This document shows, in pieces, positions 1 through 7,491 of a stretch of 7,593 nucleotides of DNA. Under the pieces are notes generated by a model. The model searched no databases and was not told the DNA's origin. It worked only from the letters and a program-made list of their open reading frames with translations. The translations under genes and the position numbers were made by a program. Origin of the DNA: Thermoanaerobacterium sp. GTDB lineage: Bacteria > Bacillota > Thermoanaerobacteria > Thermoanaerobacterales > Thermoanaerobacteraceae. The stretch covers positions 1-7,593 of the forward strand of contig JASBVU010000084.1 in NCBI GenBank assembly GCA_029960905.1. Direction: 5' to 3'. Position 1 is the first letter of the stretch. Each line of letters opens with the position of its first letter.

Positions 1-122
1 CTTTATTTTTCAAGGTTCCAAAAAATACTGCTTGACATTTCACCACTTGTCTAAACTTGATTACAATCTTTATGTAGTTTAATGAAGTAAAAAATATATT
101 TTTTAAAGTTATAATGGCAAAA
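1..122. other. AT-rich intergenic stretch beyond the operon terminator
   Basis: I see no gene here. The minus strand has an open frame through about 1-68, but no convincing start or recognisable protein. On the plus strand CTTGAC (31-36), CTTGTC (46-51) and CTTGAT (56-61) recur, with ACTGCTTGAC (27-36) and ACCACTTGTC (42-51) matching at 7 of 10 positions. A TTGACA (32-37) has no good -10 partner at the right distance. The stretch may belong to the next locus or to the edge of a mobile element; neither is established. Confidence 0.4.
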
Positions 123-155
123 ACCACATATGTATTATATTTTTACATATGTGGT
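123..155 (-). terminator. Rho-independent terminator of the crt-thl operon
   Basis: Perfect 12-bp inverted repeat ACCACATATGTA (123-134) and TACATATGTGGT (144-155) around a 9-nt AT loop. Read on the minus strand, the stem is followed directly by a run of T (122-119, continuing the last T of the stem), which is the intrinsic-terminator pattern in the direction of the operon. On the plus strand the bases after the stem (AATCATTATT) are not a T run, so it acts mainly leftward. It lies 63 nt past the thl stop. The stem is AT-rich with a GGT/ACC base. Confidence 0.82.
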
Positions 156-218
156 AATCATTATTAATTCATTGAAATTATTAATCAGCACCAAATATAT
201 TATGTTTTGACAAGCATT

Positions 219-1397
219 TTACCTTTCTACGACCATCGCAATTCCCATTCCTCCGCCGATACACAATGTTGCAAGTCCAGTATGAGAATTCCTCTTCTGC
301 ATCTCATATAAAAGCGTCACTAGAATTCTGCATCCGCTGGCACCAATTGGATGACCTATCGCAATTGCGCCACCATTTACATTCACTTTGTCCATATTAA
401 ATTTTAATTCTTTTGCAACAGCCAGTGATTGTGCTGCAAATGCTTCATTAGCTTCTATTAAATCCATATCGTCTACAGTTAGATTAGCTTTTTCTAATGC
501 CTTTCTCGTAGCATATACTGGACCAATTCCCATGATGCTCGGGTCAACACCTGCATAACCAAATGATTTAATCGTTGCTAATGGTTTTATTCCAAGTTCT
601 TCAGCCTTTTCTTTTGACATCACAACTACTGCTGCAGCTGCATCGTTGATTCCTGATGCATTGCCTGCCGTTACAGTTCCATCTTTCTTGAATGAAGGTT
701 TTAATTTTGCCAGTGCTTCCATTGTCGTATTAGGTCTCACATGTTCATCAACTTTAAATTCTATCGGGTCACCTTTTTTCTGCGGCACAATCACAGGAAC
801 TATCTCATCCTCAAATTTTCCTGATGATATCGCTTCTGATGCTAATTTTTGGCTTCTATATGCAAATTCATCCTGCTCTTCTCTTGATATGCCGTATTTT
901 TCAGCAAGATTTTCGGCAGTGATTCCCATGTGATATTGGTTAAAAACATCTGTTAGACCATCATATACCATTTCATCTACAAGCTGGCCATTGTTCATCC
1001 TGTACCCAAAGCGAGCATCATTTAATATATATGGTGCTCTTGACATGTTTTCCATTCCACCTGCTACAACAATATCAGCATCGCCAAGCATAACTGCTTG
1101 TGCAGCTAGTGTTACAGCTCTAAGACCTGACCCACATACCATGTTTACAGTCATAGCCGGAACTTCTACTGGTATGCCCGCTTTTATTTCAGCTTGTCTT
1201 GCGGGGTTCTGCCCAAGACCTGCCTGCAATACATTCCCCATTATCACTTCACTGACATCTTCAGGTTTCACATTGGCTCTTTTTAATGCTTCTTTTATTA
1301 CTACAGCACCTAAATCTACTGCAGGTACATTTAGAAGCGTTCCACCAAATTTCCCTACAGCAGTCCTTACACCACTTGCAATAACTACTTCTTTCAT
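219..1397 (-). CDS. thl: Acetyl-CoA C-acetyltransferase (thiolase)
   Basis: Condenses two acetyl-CoA to acetoacetyl-CoA plus CoA, the entry step of the butyrate pathway, in the cytoplasm. The 392-residue length is normal for a biosynthetic thiolase. Visible catalytic parts: the nucleophile Cys88 in NMVCGSGL, the NEAFAAQ loop near residue 318, His349 in GHPIGASG and Cys379 in CIGGGMG close to the C-terminus. The start is set by the [19 protein letters not shown] opening, typical of the family, and by AAGGAGGAG just upstream. It is the last gene of the operon, 23 nt after hbd, with a terminator downstream. In many clostridia thl is unlinked to the crt-bcd-etfBA-hbd block, so its presence here makes the set self-sufficient to butyryl-CoA. 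A degradative role is possible for the family, but the neighbours argue for synthesis. All key residues are present. Confidence 0.96.
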   Translation of the reverse strand: MKEVVIASGVRTAVGKFGGTLLNVPAVDLGAVVIKEALKRANVKPEDVSEVIMGNVLQAGLGQNPARQAEIKAGIPVEVPAMTVNMVCGSGLRAVTLAAQAVMLGDADIVVAGGMENMSRAPYILNDARFGYRMNNGQLVDEMVYDGLTDVFNQYHMGITAENLAEKYGISREEQDEFAYRSQKLASEAISSGKFEDEIVPVIVPQKKGDPIEFKVDEHVRPNTTMEALAKLKPSFKKDGTVTAGNASGINDAAAAVVVMSKEKAEELGIKPLATIKSFGYAGVDPSIMGIGPVYATRKALEKANLTVDDMDLIEANEAFAAQSLAVAKELKFNMDKVNVNGGAIAIGHPIGASGCRILVTLLYEMQKRNSHTGLATLCIGGGMGIAMVVER

Positions 1398-1420
1398 GAT
1401 ATTCTCCTCCTTAAGAGATT

Positions 1421-2272
1421 TTATTTGTATTCAAAGAAACCTTTGCCAGTTTTTCTACCCAGCAATCCGCCTCTTACCATCTTTTTTAGAAGTGGATGTG
1501 GTCTGTATTTTGAATCGCCGTACTCTTCATAAAGCACATTCATTATAGCAAGAACGACGTCATTGCCTATCAAATCAGACAATGCCAATGGTCCTATTGG
1601 ATGATTTGCACCTAATTTCATGGCTTCATCTATGTCTTCTGCAGTTGCAACACCATCGGCAAGTATTCCAATTGCTTCATTAATCATTGGGATTAAAATC
1701 CTATTTACAACAAATCCAGGTGCTTCTTTGACCTCTATAGGTGTTTTGTCTACTTTTAAAGCCAATTCTCTGACGATATTAAATGTTTGCTCTGATGTCT
1801 TTAATCCTTTTATGACTTCAACAAGTTTCATTACAGGAACTGGATTGAAGAAATGCATTCCTATGACTTTCTCAGGTCTCTTTGTCACACTTGCTATTTC
1901 TGTTATGGATAGTGATGATGTATTTGACGCAAGTATTGTTTCCATTTTGCATATTTCATCTAGCTCTTTGAATATCTGCTTTTTAAGATCCATATTTTCT
2001 ATAGCCGCTTCAACTACAAAATCTGCTTCTTTGGTATCTTCCAAATTTGTTGTGCCTTTGATCCTGCTTAAAATTTTGTTTTTCTCATCTGCTGTAATTT
2101 TCCCTTTGTCAACGCTTCTTTGTAAATTTTTTTCAATTGTGCCTAACCCTTTTTCTACGAACTTCATATCAATATCGCGTAAAATTACTTCAAAGCCATT
2201 TTGTGCAAATACTTGAGCGATGCCTGAGCCCATTGTTCCAGCACCTATTACACAAATCTTTTCCATAAACAT
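1421..2272 (-). CDS. hbd: 3-hydroxybutyryl-CoA dehydrogenase
   Basis: Reduces acetoacetyl-CoA to (S)-3-hydroxybutyryl-CoA with NAD(P)H. I take the ATG at 2270-2272 (283 residues) because AAGGAG lies about 10 nt before it. A second ATG two codons later (281 residues) is also possible. The frame stays open back to a TTG at 2326, but that would add 18 non-conserved residues and lacks a better ribosome site. Numbering from 2272: Rossmann motif GAGTMGSG at 10-17; acidic Asp33 at the end of the second strand (LRD), which usually favours NADH; Ser119 in SNTSSLS; catalytic His140 in [16 protein letters not shown] with partner Glu152; Asn190 in VNRI. The C-terminal helical domain includes [14 protein letters not shown]. 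It sits between etfA (60-nt gap, the longest in the operon) and thl. Confidence 0.95.
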   Translation of the reverse strand: MFMEKICVIGAGTMGSGIAQVFAQNGFEVILRDIDMKFVEKGLGTIEKNLQRSVDKGKITADEKNKILSRIKGTTNLEDTKEADFVVEAAIENMDLKKQIFKELDEICKMETILASNTSSLSITEIASVTKRPEKVIGMHFFNPVPVMKLVEVIKGLKTSEQTFNIVRELALKVDKTPIEVKEAPGFVVNRILIPMINEAIGILADGVATAEDIDEAMKLGANHPIGPLALSDLIGNDVVLAIMNVLYEEYGDSKYRPHPLLKKMVRGGLLGRKTGKGFFEYK

Positions 2273-2332
2273 AATAACCACACTCCTTTTTATATTTTTC
2301 AGAGGGTCACCTGTCAAACTGATCAATTGCCC

Positions 2333-3325
2333 TCATTTAAGCTTTTTTATTTCTTCAATCAATGCTGGTATTACTTTGAATAAATCTCCGACTATGCCGT
2401 AATCAGCAACTTTGAAAATCGGCGCGTCAGGATTTTTATTTATTGCGACAATAGTACCAGAGTTGCTCATACCTGCTAAATGCTGTATTGCGCCACTAAT
2501 TCCGCAAGCAATGTAAAGCTTTGGTCTAACTGTCTTACCTGTCTGGCCAACTTGATGGTCTGATGTTATCCATCCAGCATCAACTGTTGCACGAGATGCG
2601 CCAACCACACCTCCCAGTACGTCTGCAAGTTCTTTTATGATGTTAAATCCTTCAGGTCCTCCAATTCCACGTCCACCTGAAACGATAATGTCAGCTTCTT
2701 CAAGGTTCACTACATTTTTTGCTTCTTTTACTATGCTCAATATCTTAGTTCTTATATCACTTTCTTTAATATCAGCATCAAATTTAATTACTTTTCCATC
2801 TCTTGTATCATCTCTAACAGCTTTCTTCATTACGCCAGGCCTTACTGTCGACATCTGTGGTCTTTTGTCTGGACATTTTATTGTTGCCATTAAGTTTCCG
2901 CCAAATGCCGGCCTTGTTTGCAGTAGCAGTCCATTTTCGTCAATATCAAGCCCTGTGCAATCAGCGGTAAGCCCTGTCTTCAGTTTGGAAGCTATCCTAG
3001 GCGCAAGGTCACGTCCTATAAAAGTCGCTCCATAGAGTATGACTTCTGGCCTATACTCATTTGCAAGCTGTGATACTGCTCTTGCATATCCTTCGGTTGT
3101 GTAATTTGAAAGAAGAGGATTATCCACAACGTAAACTACATCAGCGCCATAACTTATAAGATCTTTTGAAAGATTTTCTACATTGTGCCCTATTAGAACA
3201 GCTCCAACATTAACGCCTTTCTTATCTGCAAGCTTTCTTGCCTCACCTAATATCTCGATAGCAACATTCATAAGTTTTCCATTTCTTTGTTCTGCAAAAA
3301 CCCATATATCTTTATAATCGCTCAT
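2333..3325 (-). CDS. etfA: Electron transfer flavoprotein, alpha subunit
   Basis: Large subunit of the FAD-containing EtfAB dimer that serves butyryl-CoA dehydrogenase. The 330-residue protein has an N-terminal alpha/beta domain (about 1-190) and a C-terminal FAD domain with GGRG (217-220), [10 protein letters not shown] (243-252), [11 protein letters not shown] (258-268), the [13 protein letters not shown] signature (274-286) and [10 protein letters not shown] followed by ADYGIVGD (to 314). There is no cysteine-rich ferredoxin extension at the N-terminus, unlike some anaerobe EtfA proteins. The start is supported by AGGAGG nine bases upstream; that site overlaps the etfB stop codon (TAGGAGG), so the two subunits are probably translationally coupled. 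Next to bcd and crt, the complex is inferred to be the bifurcating clostridial type that also reduces ferredoxin; the sequence alone does not prove bifurcation. Confidence 0.95.
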   Translation of the reverse strand: MSDYKDIWVFAEQRNGKLMNVAIEILGEARKLADKKGVNVGAVLIGHNVENLSKDLISYGADVVYVVDNPLLSNYTTEGYARAVSQLANEYRPEVILYGATFIGRDLAPRIASKLKTGLTADCTGLDIDENGLLLQTRPAFGGNLMATIKCPDKRPQMSTVRPGVMKKAVRDDTRDGKVIKFDADIKESDIRTKILSIVKEAKNVVNLEEADIIVSGGRGIGGPEGFNIIKELADVLGGVVGASRATVDAGWITSDHQVGQTGKTVRPKLYIACGISGAIQHLAGMSNSGTIVAINKNPDAPIFKVADYGIVGDLFKVIPALIEEIKKLK

Positions 3326-3337
3326 CCACCGCGCCTC

Positions 3338-4120
3338 CTATATTACGTGTCTGCTGTTTAATCTTTCAACTAGGTTCTGTACAGCTTCTTTTATATTGCC
3401 GGTAAATATTTCTCCAGCTCTTTCAGTACTTGGAGTTGACGTTGCTACAACTTTAGTTGGTGAACCTTTTAGTCCAAGTTCATTTTTATCAACATCCAAA
3501 TCATCTGCAGTCAAGATTTTAACTTCTTTTTTATTGTAAGCATTGAATATTCCTTTTATTGAAGGATACCTTGGCACATTAAGTTCTTTAATAGCTGTCA
3601 GTAGGACTGGCGTCTTAACTTCAATGATCTCATAGCCATCTTCAAGAGCTCTTTCAACTATGAGTTTGTCTCCTCCTATTTCTACTTTCCTTACATATGT
3701 TACCTGAGGTATGTTTAATTGTTCTGCAATTTGTGGTCCAACTTGTGCAGTATCGCCATCTATTGCTTGTCTGCCACAAAATACAATGTCGTACTGAAAC
3801 TTTTCAATTGCCTTTGATAGTGCTTTTGCAGTAGCATAAGTGTCAGCACCTGCAAATGCTCTATCTGTCAAAAGATATGCTTCATCAGCACCCATAGCAA
3901 GAGCCTCACGTAATGCTACTTCTGCTTGTGTTGGTCCCATCGATATAACAGTTACTTTTCCGCCGACTTTTTCTCTTATTCTGATAGCCTCTTCTAAGGC
4001 ATTTTTGTCATCAGGATTAATAATGCTTGGAACACCTTCACGTATAAGTGTCTTTGTTACAGGATCAATTCTAACTTCGTTCGTATCCGGAACCTGCTTA
4101 ATCAAAACAAGTATATTCAT
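3338..4120 (-). CDS. etfB: Electron transfer flavoprotein, beta subunit
   Basis: Small subunit of EtfAB, 260 residues, normal length. It opens MNILVLIKQVPDTNEVRID, typical of the family. Recognisable segments are NPDDKNALEEA (35-45), CGRQAIDGDTAQVGP (115-129), the beta-subunit signature beginning VERALEDGYEIIEVKTP (155-171) and NVPRYPSIKGI (181-191). In bifurcating EtfAB of clostridia this subunit binds the FAD that accepts a hydride from NADH and splits the electrons; that role is inferred from the operon. AAGGAGGG before the start overlaps the bcd stop codon (TAAGGAGG), giving a 13-nt gap and probable coupling to bcd translation. It ends 12 nt before etfA, in the usual clostridial order bcd-etfB-etfA. 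Confidence 0.95.
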   Translation of the reverse strand: MNILVLIKQVPDTNEVRIDPVTKTLIREGVPSIINPDDKNALEEAIRIREKVGGKVTVISMGPTQAEVALREALAMGADEAYLLTDRAFAGADTYATAKALSKAIEKFQYDIVFCGRQAIDGDTAQVGPQIAEQLNIPQVTYVRKVEIGGDKLIVERALEDGYEIIEVKTPVLLTAIKELNVPRYPSIKGIFNAYNKKEVKILTADDLDVDKNELGLKGSPTKVVATSTPSTERAGEIFTGNIKEAVQNLVERLNSRHVI

Positions 4121-4133
4121 AAGTGTGCCCTCC

Positions 4134-5276
4134 TTACATTTTCAATAGGTTACCGGAAATAACCATTTTTTGGACTTCCGATGTGCCTTCATAAATTTCT
4201 GTTATTTTTGCATCTCTCATAAATCTTTCTACTGGATAATCTTTTGTAAAGCCATAGCCGCCAAATATCTGAACTGTTTTTGTCGTTACAAACATTGCTG
4301 TTTCGGAAGCATATAATTTTGCCATGGCGGCTTCCATTGTATACGGAAGACCTACCTGCTTTCTCCAAGCGGCATTGTATACAAGCCATCTAGAAGCATT
4401 TATTCTCGTTGCCATATCAGCTATATACCATTGAATGCCTTGAAATTTTCCAATTGGTCTTCCAAATTGTTGTCTTTCCTTCGCATATTTTATTTCTTCA
4501 TCCAAAGCAGCCTGAGCTATTCCAAGGGCTTGCGCTGCTATTCCTATTCTTCCACCATCTAGTGTAGCCATCGCAATTTTAAAGCCTTCTCCTTCTTTAC
4601 CAAGTAAATTTTCTTTTGGTACAATACAATCTTCAAACACAAGTTCGGCAGTTGATGAAGCTCTTATACCCATTTTTTCTTCAATTTTACCAATGCTAAA
4701 ACCAGGAAAGCCTTTCTCAACTATAAATGCGCTTATACCTCTTGTGCCTTTTGATTTGTCTGTCATTGCAAAGATTATATATATGTCAGCTTTTCCTCCG
4801 TTTGTAATAAATATTTTTGAGCCGTTTAATACGTAGTGATCACCATCTAATACTGCAGTTGTCTGCTGTCCAGCTGCATCAGTGCCTGCGTTAGGTTCTG
4901 TAAGGCCAAAAGCACCAAGTTTTTCACCTTTTGCAAGTGGCACTAGATATTTTCTTTTTTGTTCTTCAGTTCCCCACTGATATATTGGAAAACAAGCCAA
5001 TGAAGTATGAGCAGATAAAATTACTCCAGTTGTAGCACAAGCTCTTGATATCTCTTCAACAGCTATGATATAACTCAAGTAATCTCCACCTGCTCCACCA
5101 TACTCTTCTGGATAAGGAATACCCATCATATCATTTTGAGCCATTTTTCTTACTGTATCCCATGGAAACTCTTCTGTGATATCTATTTCTTTTGCTTTAG
5201 GAGCAACTTCTTTTTCAGCAAATTCTCTCACAACACGCCTTACCATTTCTTGCTCCTTTGTTAATGAAAAGTCCAT
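4134..5276 (-). CDS. bcd: Butyryl-CoA dehydrogenase (short-chain acyl-CoA dehydrogenase)
   Basis: Reduces crotonyl-CoA to butyryl-CoA with electrons from EtfAB; FAD enzyme of the acyl-CoA dehydrogenase family, 380 residues, full length. In order: N-terminal helical domain opening [19 protein letters not shown]; middle beta domain with [11 protein letters not shown] (124-134) and [11 protein letters not shown] (154-164); C-terminal helical domain with [13 protein letters not shown] and [14 protein letters not shown] (about 338-351). The catalytic base is Glu363 in [16 protein letters not shown] lies 7 nt before the ATG. A 42-nt gap separates it from crt, longer than the 12-13 nt gaps around etfB, and contains a Rex-like palindrome (5292-5309). 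The family also holds other acyl-CoA dehydrogenases, but crt, etfBA and hbd beside it make the butyryl-CoA assignment firm. Confidence 0.96.
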   Translation of the reverse strand: MDFSLTKEQEMVRRVVREFAEKEVAPKAKEIDITEEFPWDTVRKMAQNDMMGIPYPEEYGGAGGDYLSYIIAVEEISRACATTGVILSAHTSLACFPIYQWGTEEQKRKYLVPLAKGEKLGAFGLTEPNAGTDAAGQQTTAVLDGDHYVLNGSKIFITNGGKADIYIIFAMTDKSKGTRGISAFIVEKGFPGFSIGKIEEKMGIRASSTAELVFEDCIVPKENLLGKEGEGFKIAMATLDGGRIGIAAQALGIAQAALDEEIKYAKERQQFGRPIGKFQGIQWYIADMATRINASRWLVYNAAWRKQVGLPYTMEAAMAKLYASETAMFVTTKTVQIFGGYGFTKDYPVERFMRDAKITEIYEGTSEVQKMVISGNLLKM

Positions 5277-5291
5277 AAAATTGCCTCCTTA

Positions 5292-5309
5292 TTGATAATT
5301 TTGTAACAA
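5292..5309. promoter_or_regulatory. Second Rex-like palindrome, in the crt-bcd gap
   Basis: TTGATAATTTTGTAACAA on the plus strand; on the minus strand TTGTTACAAAATTATCAA. Against the Rex consensus known in clostridia, TTGTTAA-N4-TTAACAA, it matches 12 of 14 defined bases. Its half-sites TTGTTA and TTATCAA are the same as in the site downstream of the crt promoter (6162-6179), but in the opposite orientation. It sits 15 nt before the bcd start, ending next to the ribosome site. I see no convincing promoter here, so it may act as a second operator, a roadblock or by looping, or be fortuitous in AT-rich DNA. Confidence 0.5.
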
Positions 5310-5318
5310 AAATTGATA

Positions 5319-6098
5319 TTATTTACCAAACCTAGGCGCCCTCTTTTCTAAAAACGCATTCATGCCTTCTTTTTGATCATCTGTTGTAAAACAGAGGGAA
5401 AATTTCTCAGCTTCTATGGCATTGCCTGTATCTAAATCTGTTTCCATTCCTTTATTTATTGCCTCTTTTGCCAGAGAAATTGCGATCTGACTTTTTGACA
5501 TCATTGTTTTAGCGAGCTTTTTTGATTCTTCAATAAGATCTGAAAGTTCAACTATTTTAGATATGAGACCTATTCTATATGCTTCATCTGAATTTATCAT
5601 TTCACCTGTAAAAATAAGTTCCTTAGCCTTAGATGTGCCTATAATTCGTGGTAATCTTTGAGTTCCTGAAAATCCAGGTATAATTCCAAGTCCAACTTCC
5701 GGTTGCCCAAATTTCGCATTTTTACTTGCGATGCGTATATCACACGCCATTGAAAGTTCGCAGCCGCCGCCAAGTGCAAAACCATTTACCGCTGCTATAA
5801 CAGGCTTACTTAATGTTTCTATCTTTCTAAATACGCTTTGTCCATATTCTGAGAATTTTTTAGCTTCAAGCGGTGTCATATTTCTCATCTCTGCAATATC
5901 AGCACCTGCAACAAAAGCTTTTTCACCGCTTCCCGTGATGATTACAACTTTTACGTCTTTATCATCTTCAGCTTTATCAAGTGCACTATCCAGTTCTTTT
6001 AATGTCTCATAGTTTAAAGCATTTAAAGACTTTGGTCGATTTATTGTAATAATTGCAACGCCATCGTCCTTATTAAACACAACATTATTAGAGTCCAT
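5319..6098 (-). CDS. crt: 3-hydroxybutyryl-CoA dehydratase (crotonase)
   Basis: Dehydrates 3-hydroxybutyryl-CoA to crotonyl-CoA; enoyl-CoA hydratase/isomerase fold, 259 residues, the usual length, cytoplasmic. Key parts: AFVAGADIAEM (61-71), forming part of the CoA site and oxyanion hole; NGFALGGGCELSMACDIRIA (105-124) with catalytic Glu114; and GQPEVGLGIIPGFSGTQRL (131-149) with the second catalytic Glu134. The C-terminal helical part ends LEKRAPRFGK, typical of crotonases. The ATG at 6096-6098 has AGGAGG nine bases upstream. It is the first gene of the operon, about 85 nt after the predicted transcription start. Other hydratase/isomerase roles are possible for the family, but both glutamates and the neighbours support crotonase. 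Confidence 0.95.
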   Translation of the reverse strand: MDSNNVVFNKDDGVAIITINRPKSLNALNYETLKELDSALDKAEDDKDVKVVIITGSGEKAFVAGADIAEMRNMTPLEAKKFSEYGQSVFRKIETLSKPVIAAVNGFALGGGCELSMACDIRIASKNAKFGQPEVGLGIIPGFSGTQRLPRIIGTSKAKELIFTGEMINSDEAYRIGLISKIVELSDLIEESKKLAKTMMSKSQIAISLAKEAINKGMETDLDTGNAIEAEKFSLCFTTDDQKEGMNAFLEKRAPRFGK

Positions 6099-6161
6099 GA
6101 TAATCCTCCTTTACGAATTTATTATAAAAGCATTAATAATGTATAAATATCTTTTAATTTA

Positions 6162-6179
6162 TTGTTATATTTTTATCAA
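6162..6179. promoter_or_regulatory. Candidate Rex operator just downstream of the crt promoter
   Basis: TTGTTATATTTTTATCAA on the plus strand (minus strand TTGATAAAAATATAACAA). It matches the known clostridial Rex consensus TTGTTAA-N4-TTAACAA at 12 of 14 defined positions, with the expected 18-bp length. Taking the last T of the -10 box (6190) as -7, it spans about +5 to +22, where a bound repressor would block initiation or escape. Rex is an NADH/NAD+ sensor that releases DNA when NADH is high, which fits a pathway that consumes NADH. The assignment is by pattern; the rex gene is not in this window. Confidence 0.62.
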
Positions 6180-6189
6180 CTTTTACTTA

Positions 6190-6218
6190 ATTATATACCT
6201 CTCGAACGTAAATTGCAA
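6190..6218 (-). promoter_or_regulatory. Sigma-A promoter of the crt-bcd-etfBA-hbd-thl operon
   Basis: On the minus strand, TTGCAA (-35, 6218-6213), a 17-bp spacer and a perfect TATAAT (-10, 6195-6190). The predicted start is near 6183, giving an untranslated leader of about 85 nt before crt. It lies about 45 nt past the activator stop, in a 164-nt gap. No GG-N10-GC pair of the kind needed by sigma-54 was found in this gap, so the adjacent activator is not an obvious driver of this promoter. Confidence 0.82.
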
Positions 6219-6262
6219 GTAATTTTTGTTAATTTTTTGCATACTTTTCTCAAAACTGTGAA

Positions 6263-7321
6263 TTAAGCATTATTTTCACTTGCAGGGGTCATTTCCAAAT
6301 TATACTCTTTAATTTTTCTATATAAAGTTATTCTTGGTATATTTAATTCCCTAGCAGCTTTACTTTTATTATTGTTACATTCCTTTAAGACCTTTAATAT
6401 AATTTTTTTTTCATATTCTTTAACAAGCGCATTAAGATCATGATGTCTATCGGTGATCTTATTTTTTCCAAAATTATGCCCCAAAAATTCTTGTAAATCC
6501 CCAATATCAATCTGTACTTTTTCACTATTAACACATAATTTATCAATTACATTTTTAAGTTCTCTCACATTGCCAGGCCATTCATATACTTTTAAACTTT
6601 CTAGAACCTCATTAGATAACTTTTTAAAAATACCTGTTTCTTTATAAAAATCTTCGACAAATGATTCTGCCAGTATTGGTATATCATCCCTTCTTTCCCT
6701 TAATGGCGGAATAACAAGCGATAAAATATTTAATCTATAATAAAGATCCTCTCTAAAAGTTCCGTCACTAACCATTTGTTTAAGGTTTTTATGTGTAGCA
6801 GATATAATACGGACATCAATAGATATTGGTATATTTCCTCCTATTCTTACAATTTCTTTTTCTTGGATCACTCTTAAAAGTTTTGCTTGCAATTGTAGAG
6901 GCATATCACCAATCTCGTCTAAAAATACTGTTCCACCATTTGCAAGTTCAAACTTTCCCATTTTTCCCCCTTTCTTTGCTCCAGTAAATGAACCATCTTC
7001 ATAACCAAATAATTCTGCTTCAAATAATGTTTCAGGTATTGCAGAACAATTTACACTCACAAAAGGGTAATTTGATCTATCACTTTCATTATGTATAGAT
7101 TGTGCGAATAATTCTTTACCTACCCCACTTTCGCCCTCAATTAAAACGTTTAAATTAACTTTTGCTATTTTTAAAACTTTTTTTTTACATGCATTTATCT
7201 GCGGAGATATGCCATGAATATCGTCGAGATTATATTTTGCTTTATTTAGATTTGCAAATTCCTTTTTATATAATTTCAACTGCTTGTCAAGCATTTCGCA
7301 TTTTTCTATAACTTTTTTCAT
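6263..7321 (-). CDS. Sigma-54-dependent transcriptional activator lacking a sensory domain
   Basis: Enhancer-binding protein that would use ATP hydrolysis to open sigma-54 promoters. The 352 residues comprise a charged, coiled-coil-like segment (1-33), an AAA+ domain (about 36-260) and a C-terminal Fis-type helix-turn-helix (about 313-341, NNKSKAARELNIPRITLYRK). Visible motifs: Walker A GESGVGKE (63-70), the sigma-54 contact loop as GSFTGA (110-115; consensus GAFTGA), Walker B GGTVFLDE (129-136), sensor I near SATHKN (174-179), arginines in FREDLYYRLN (189-198) and sensor II WPGNVRELKN (248-257). Family members usually have a PAS, GAF or receiver domain first and are much longer. Here none precedes AAA+, so the protein is either constitutive or a truncated remnant. 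The ATG has GAGGGAG close upstream (short spacing). It points into the crt operon with no terminator seen between. Its target is unknown. Confidence 0.88.
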   Translation of the reverse strand: MKKVIEKCEMLDKQLKLYKKEFANLNKAKYNLDDIHGISPQINACKKKVLKIAKVNLNVLIEGESGVGKELFAQSIHNESDRSNYPFVSVNCSAIPETLFEAELFGYEDGSFTGAKKGGKMGKFELANGGTVFLDEIGDMPLQLQAKLLRVIQEKEIVRIGGNIPISIDVRIISATHKNLKQMVSDGTFREDLYYRLNILSLVIPPLRERRDDIPILAESFVEDFYKETGIFKKLSNEVLESLKVYEWPGNVRELKNVIDKLCVNSEKVQIDIGDLQEFLGHNFGKNKITDRHHDLNALVKEYEKKIILKVLKECNNNKSKAARELNIPRITLYRKIKEYNLEMTPASENNA

Positions 7322-7329
7322 TTCTCCCT

Positions 7330-7419
7330 CTATAATCTTTGATTTTCTTTTAATATCTCACTCATTCTCAGATTCTCATGATCTTCAAAGAAGTCCTCAT
7401 GTATAACAATGCTATTTAT
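7330..7419 (-). pseudogene. Possible frameshifted remnant of the activator's upstream region
   Basis: A different minus-strand frame from the activator is open for 29 codons here and ends in TAG at 7330-7332. It reads ...SIVIHEDFFEDHENL, then RMSEILKENQRL, which looks like a linker helix. Losing one base (or gaining two) near 7332-7340 would join it to IEGEMKKVIEKCEMLDKQ in the activator frame and make one longer charged helix of the kind that links a PAS domain to AAA+. The activator's own frame meets a stop at 7358-7360, and this one meets a stop at 7420-7422. The segment is short, so chance cannot be excluded. Confidence 0.35.
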
Positions 7420-7491
7420 TCATGAATTTTACATGTTATAGGTAAACCAAATAAGCTTCTGTTGCTTTTTCCATATTTTGGCCTGTTTATT

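Noticed and set aside
32..61. Plus-strand promoter based on TTGACA at 32-37
   Set aside because: No acceptable -10 hexamer is found 16-18 bp downstream, and no plus-strand gene follows.
991..1548. Plus-strand 185-codon open frame opposite thl and hbd
   Set aside because: It lies antisense to two clear genes, shows no recognisable domain and has no ribosome site I could support; it is a shadow of the real genes.
1620..2216. Plus-strand 198-codon open frame opposite hbd
   Set aside because: Antisense to hbd; its serine- and isoleucine-rich translation is typical of a shadow frame.
2273..2326. N-terminal extension of Hbd back to a TTG codon
   Set aside because: It would add 18 residues before the conserved EKICVIGAG start of the Rossmann fold, and the good AAGGAG site lies downstream of that TTG, in front of the ATG at 2272.
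4189..4389. Minus-strand 66-codon frame within bcd
   Set aside because: It is an alternative frame wholly inside bcd with no ribosome site.
6226..6243. Third Rex site upstream of the -35 box
   Set aside because: One half (TTGTTAA) is perfect but the other (TTGCATA) matches only 3 of 7 bases, so it is at most a half-site.
6196..6262. Sigma-54 promoter upstream of crt
   Set aside because: TTGCAA resembles a -12 element, but no GG lies 10 bases before any GC in this stretch; the sequence fits a sigma-A -35 box better.
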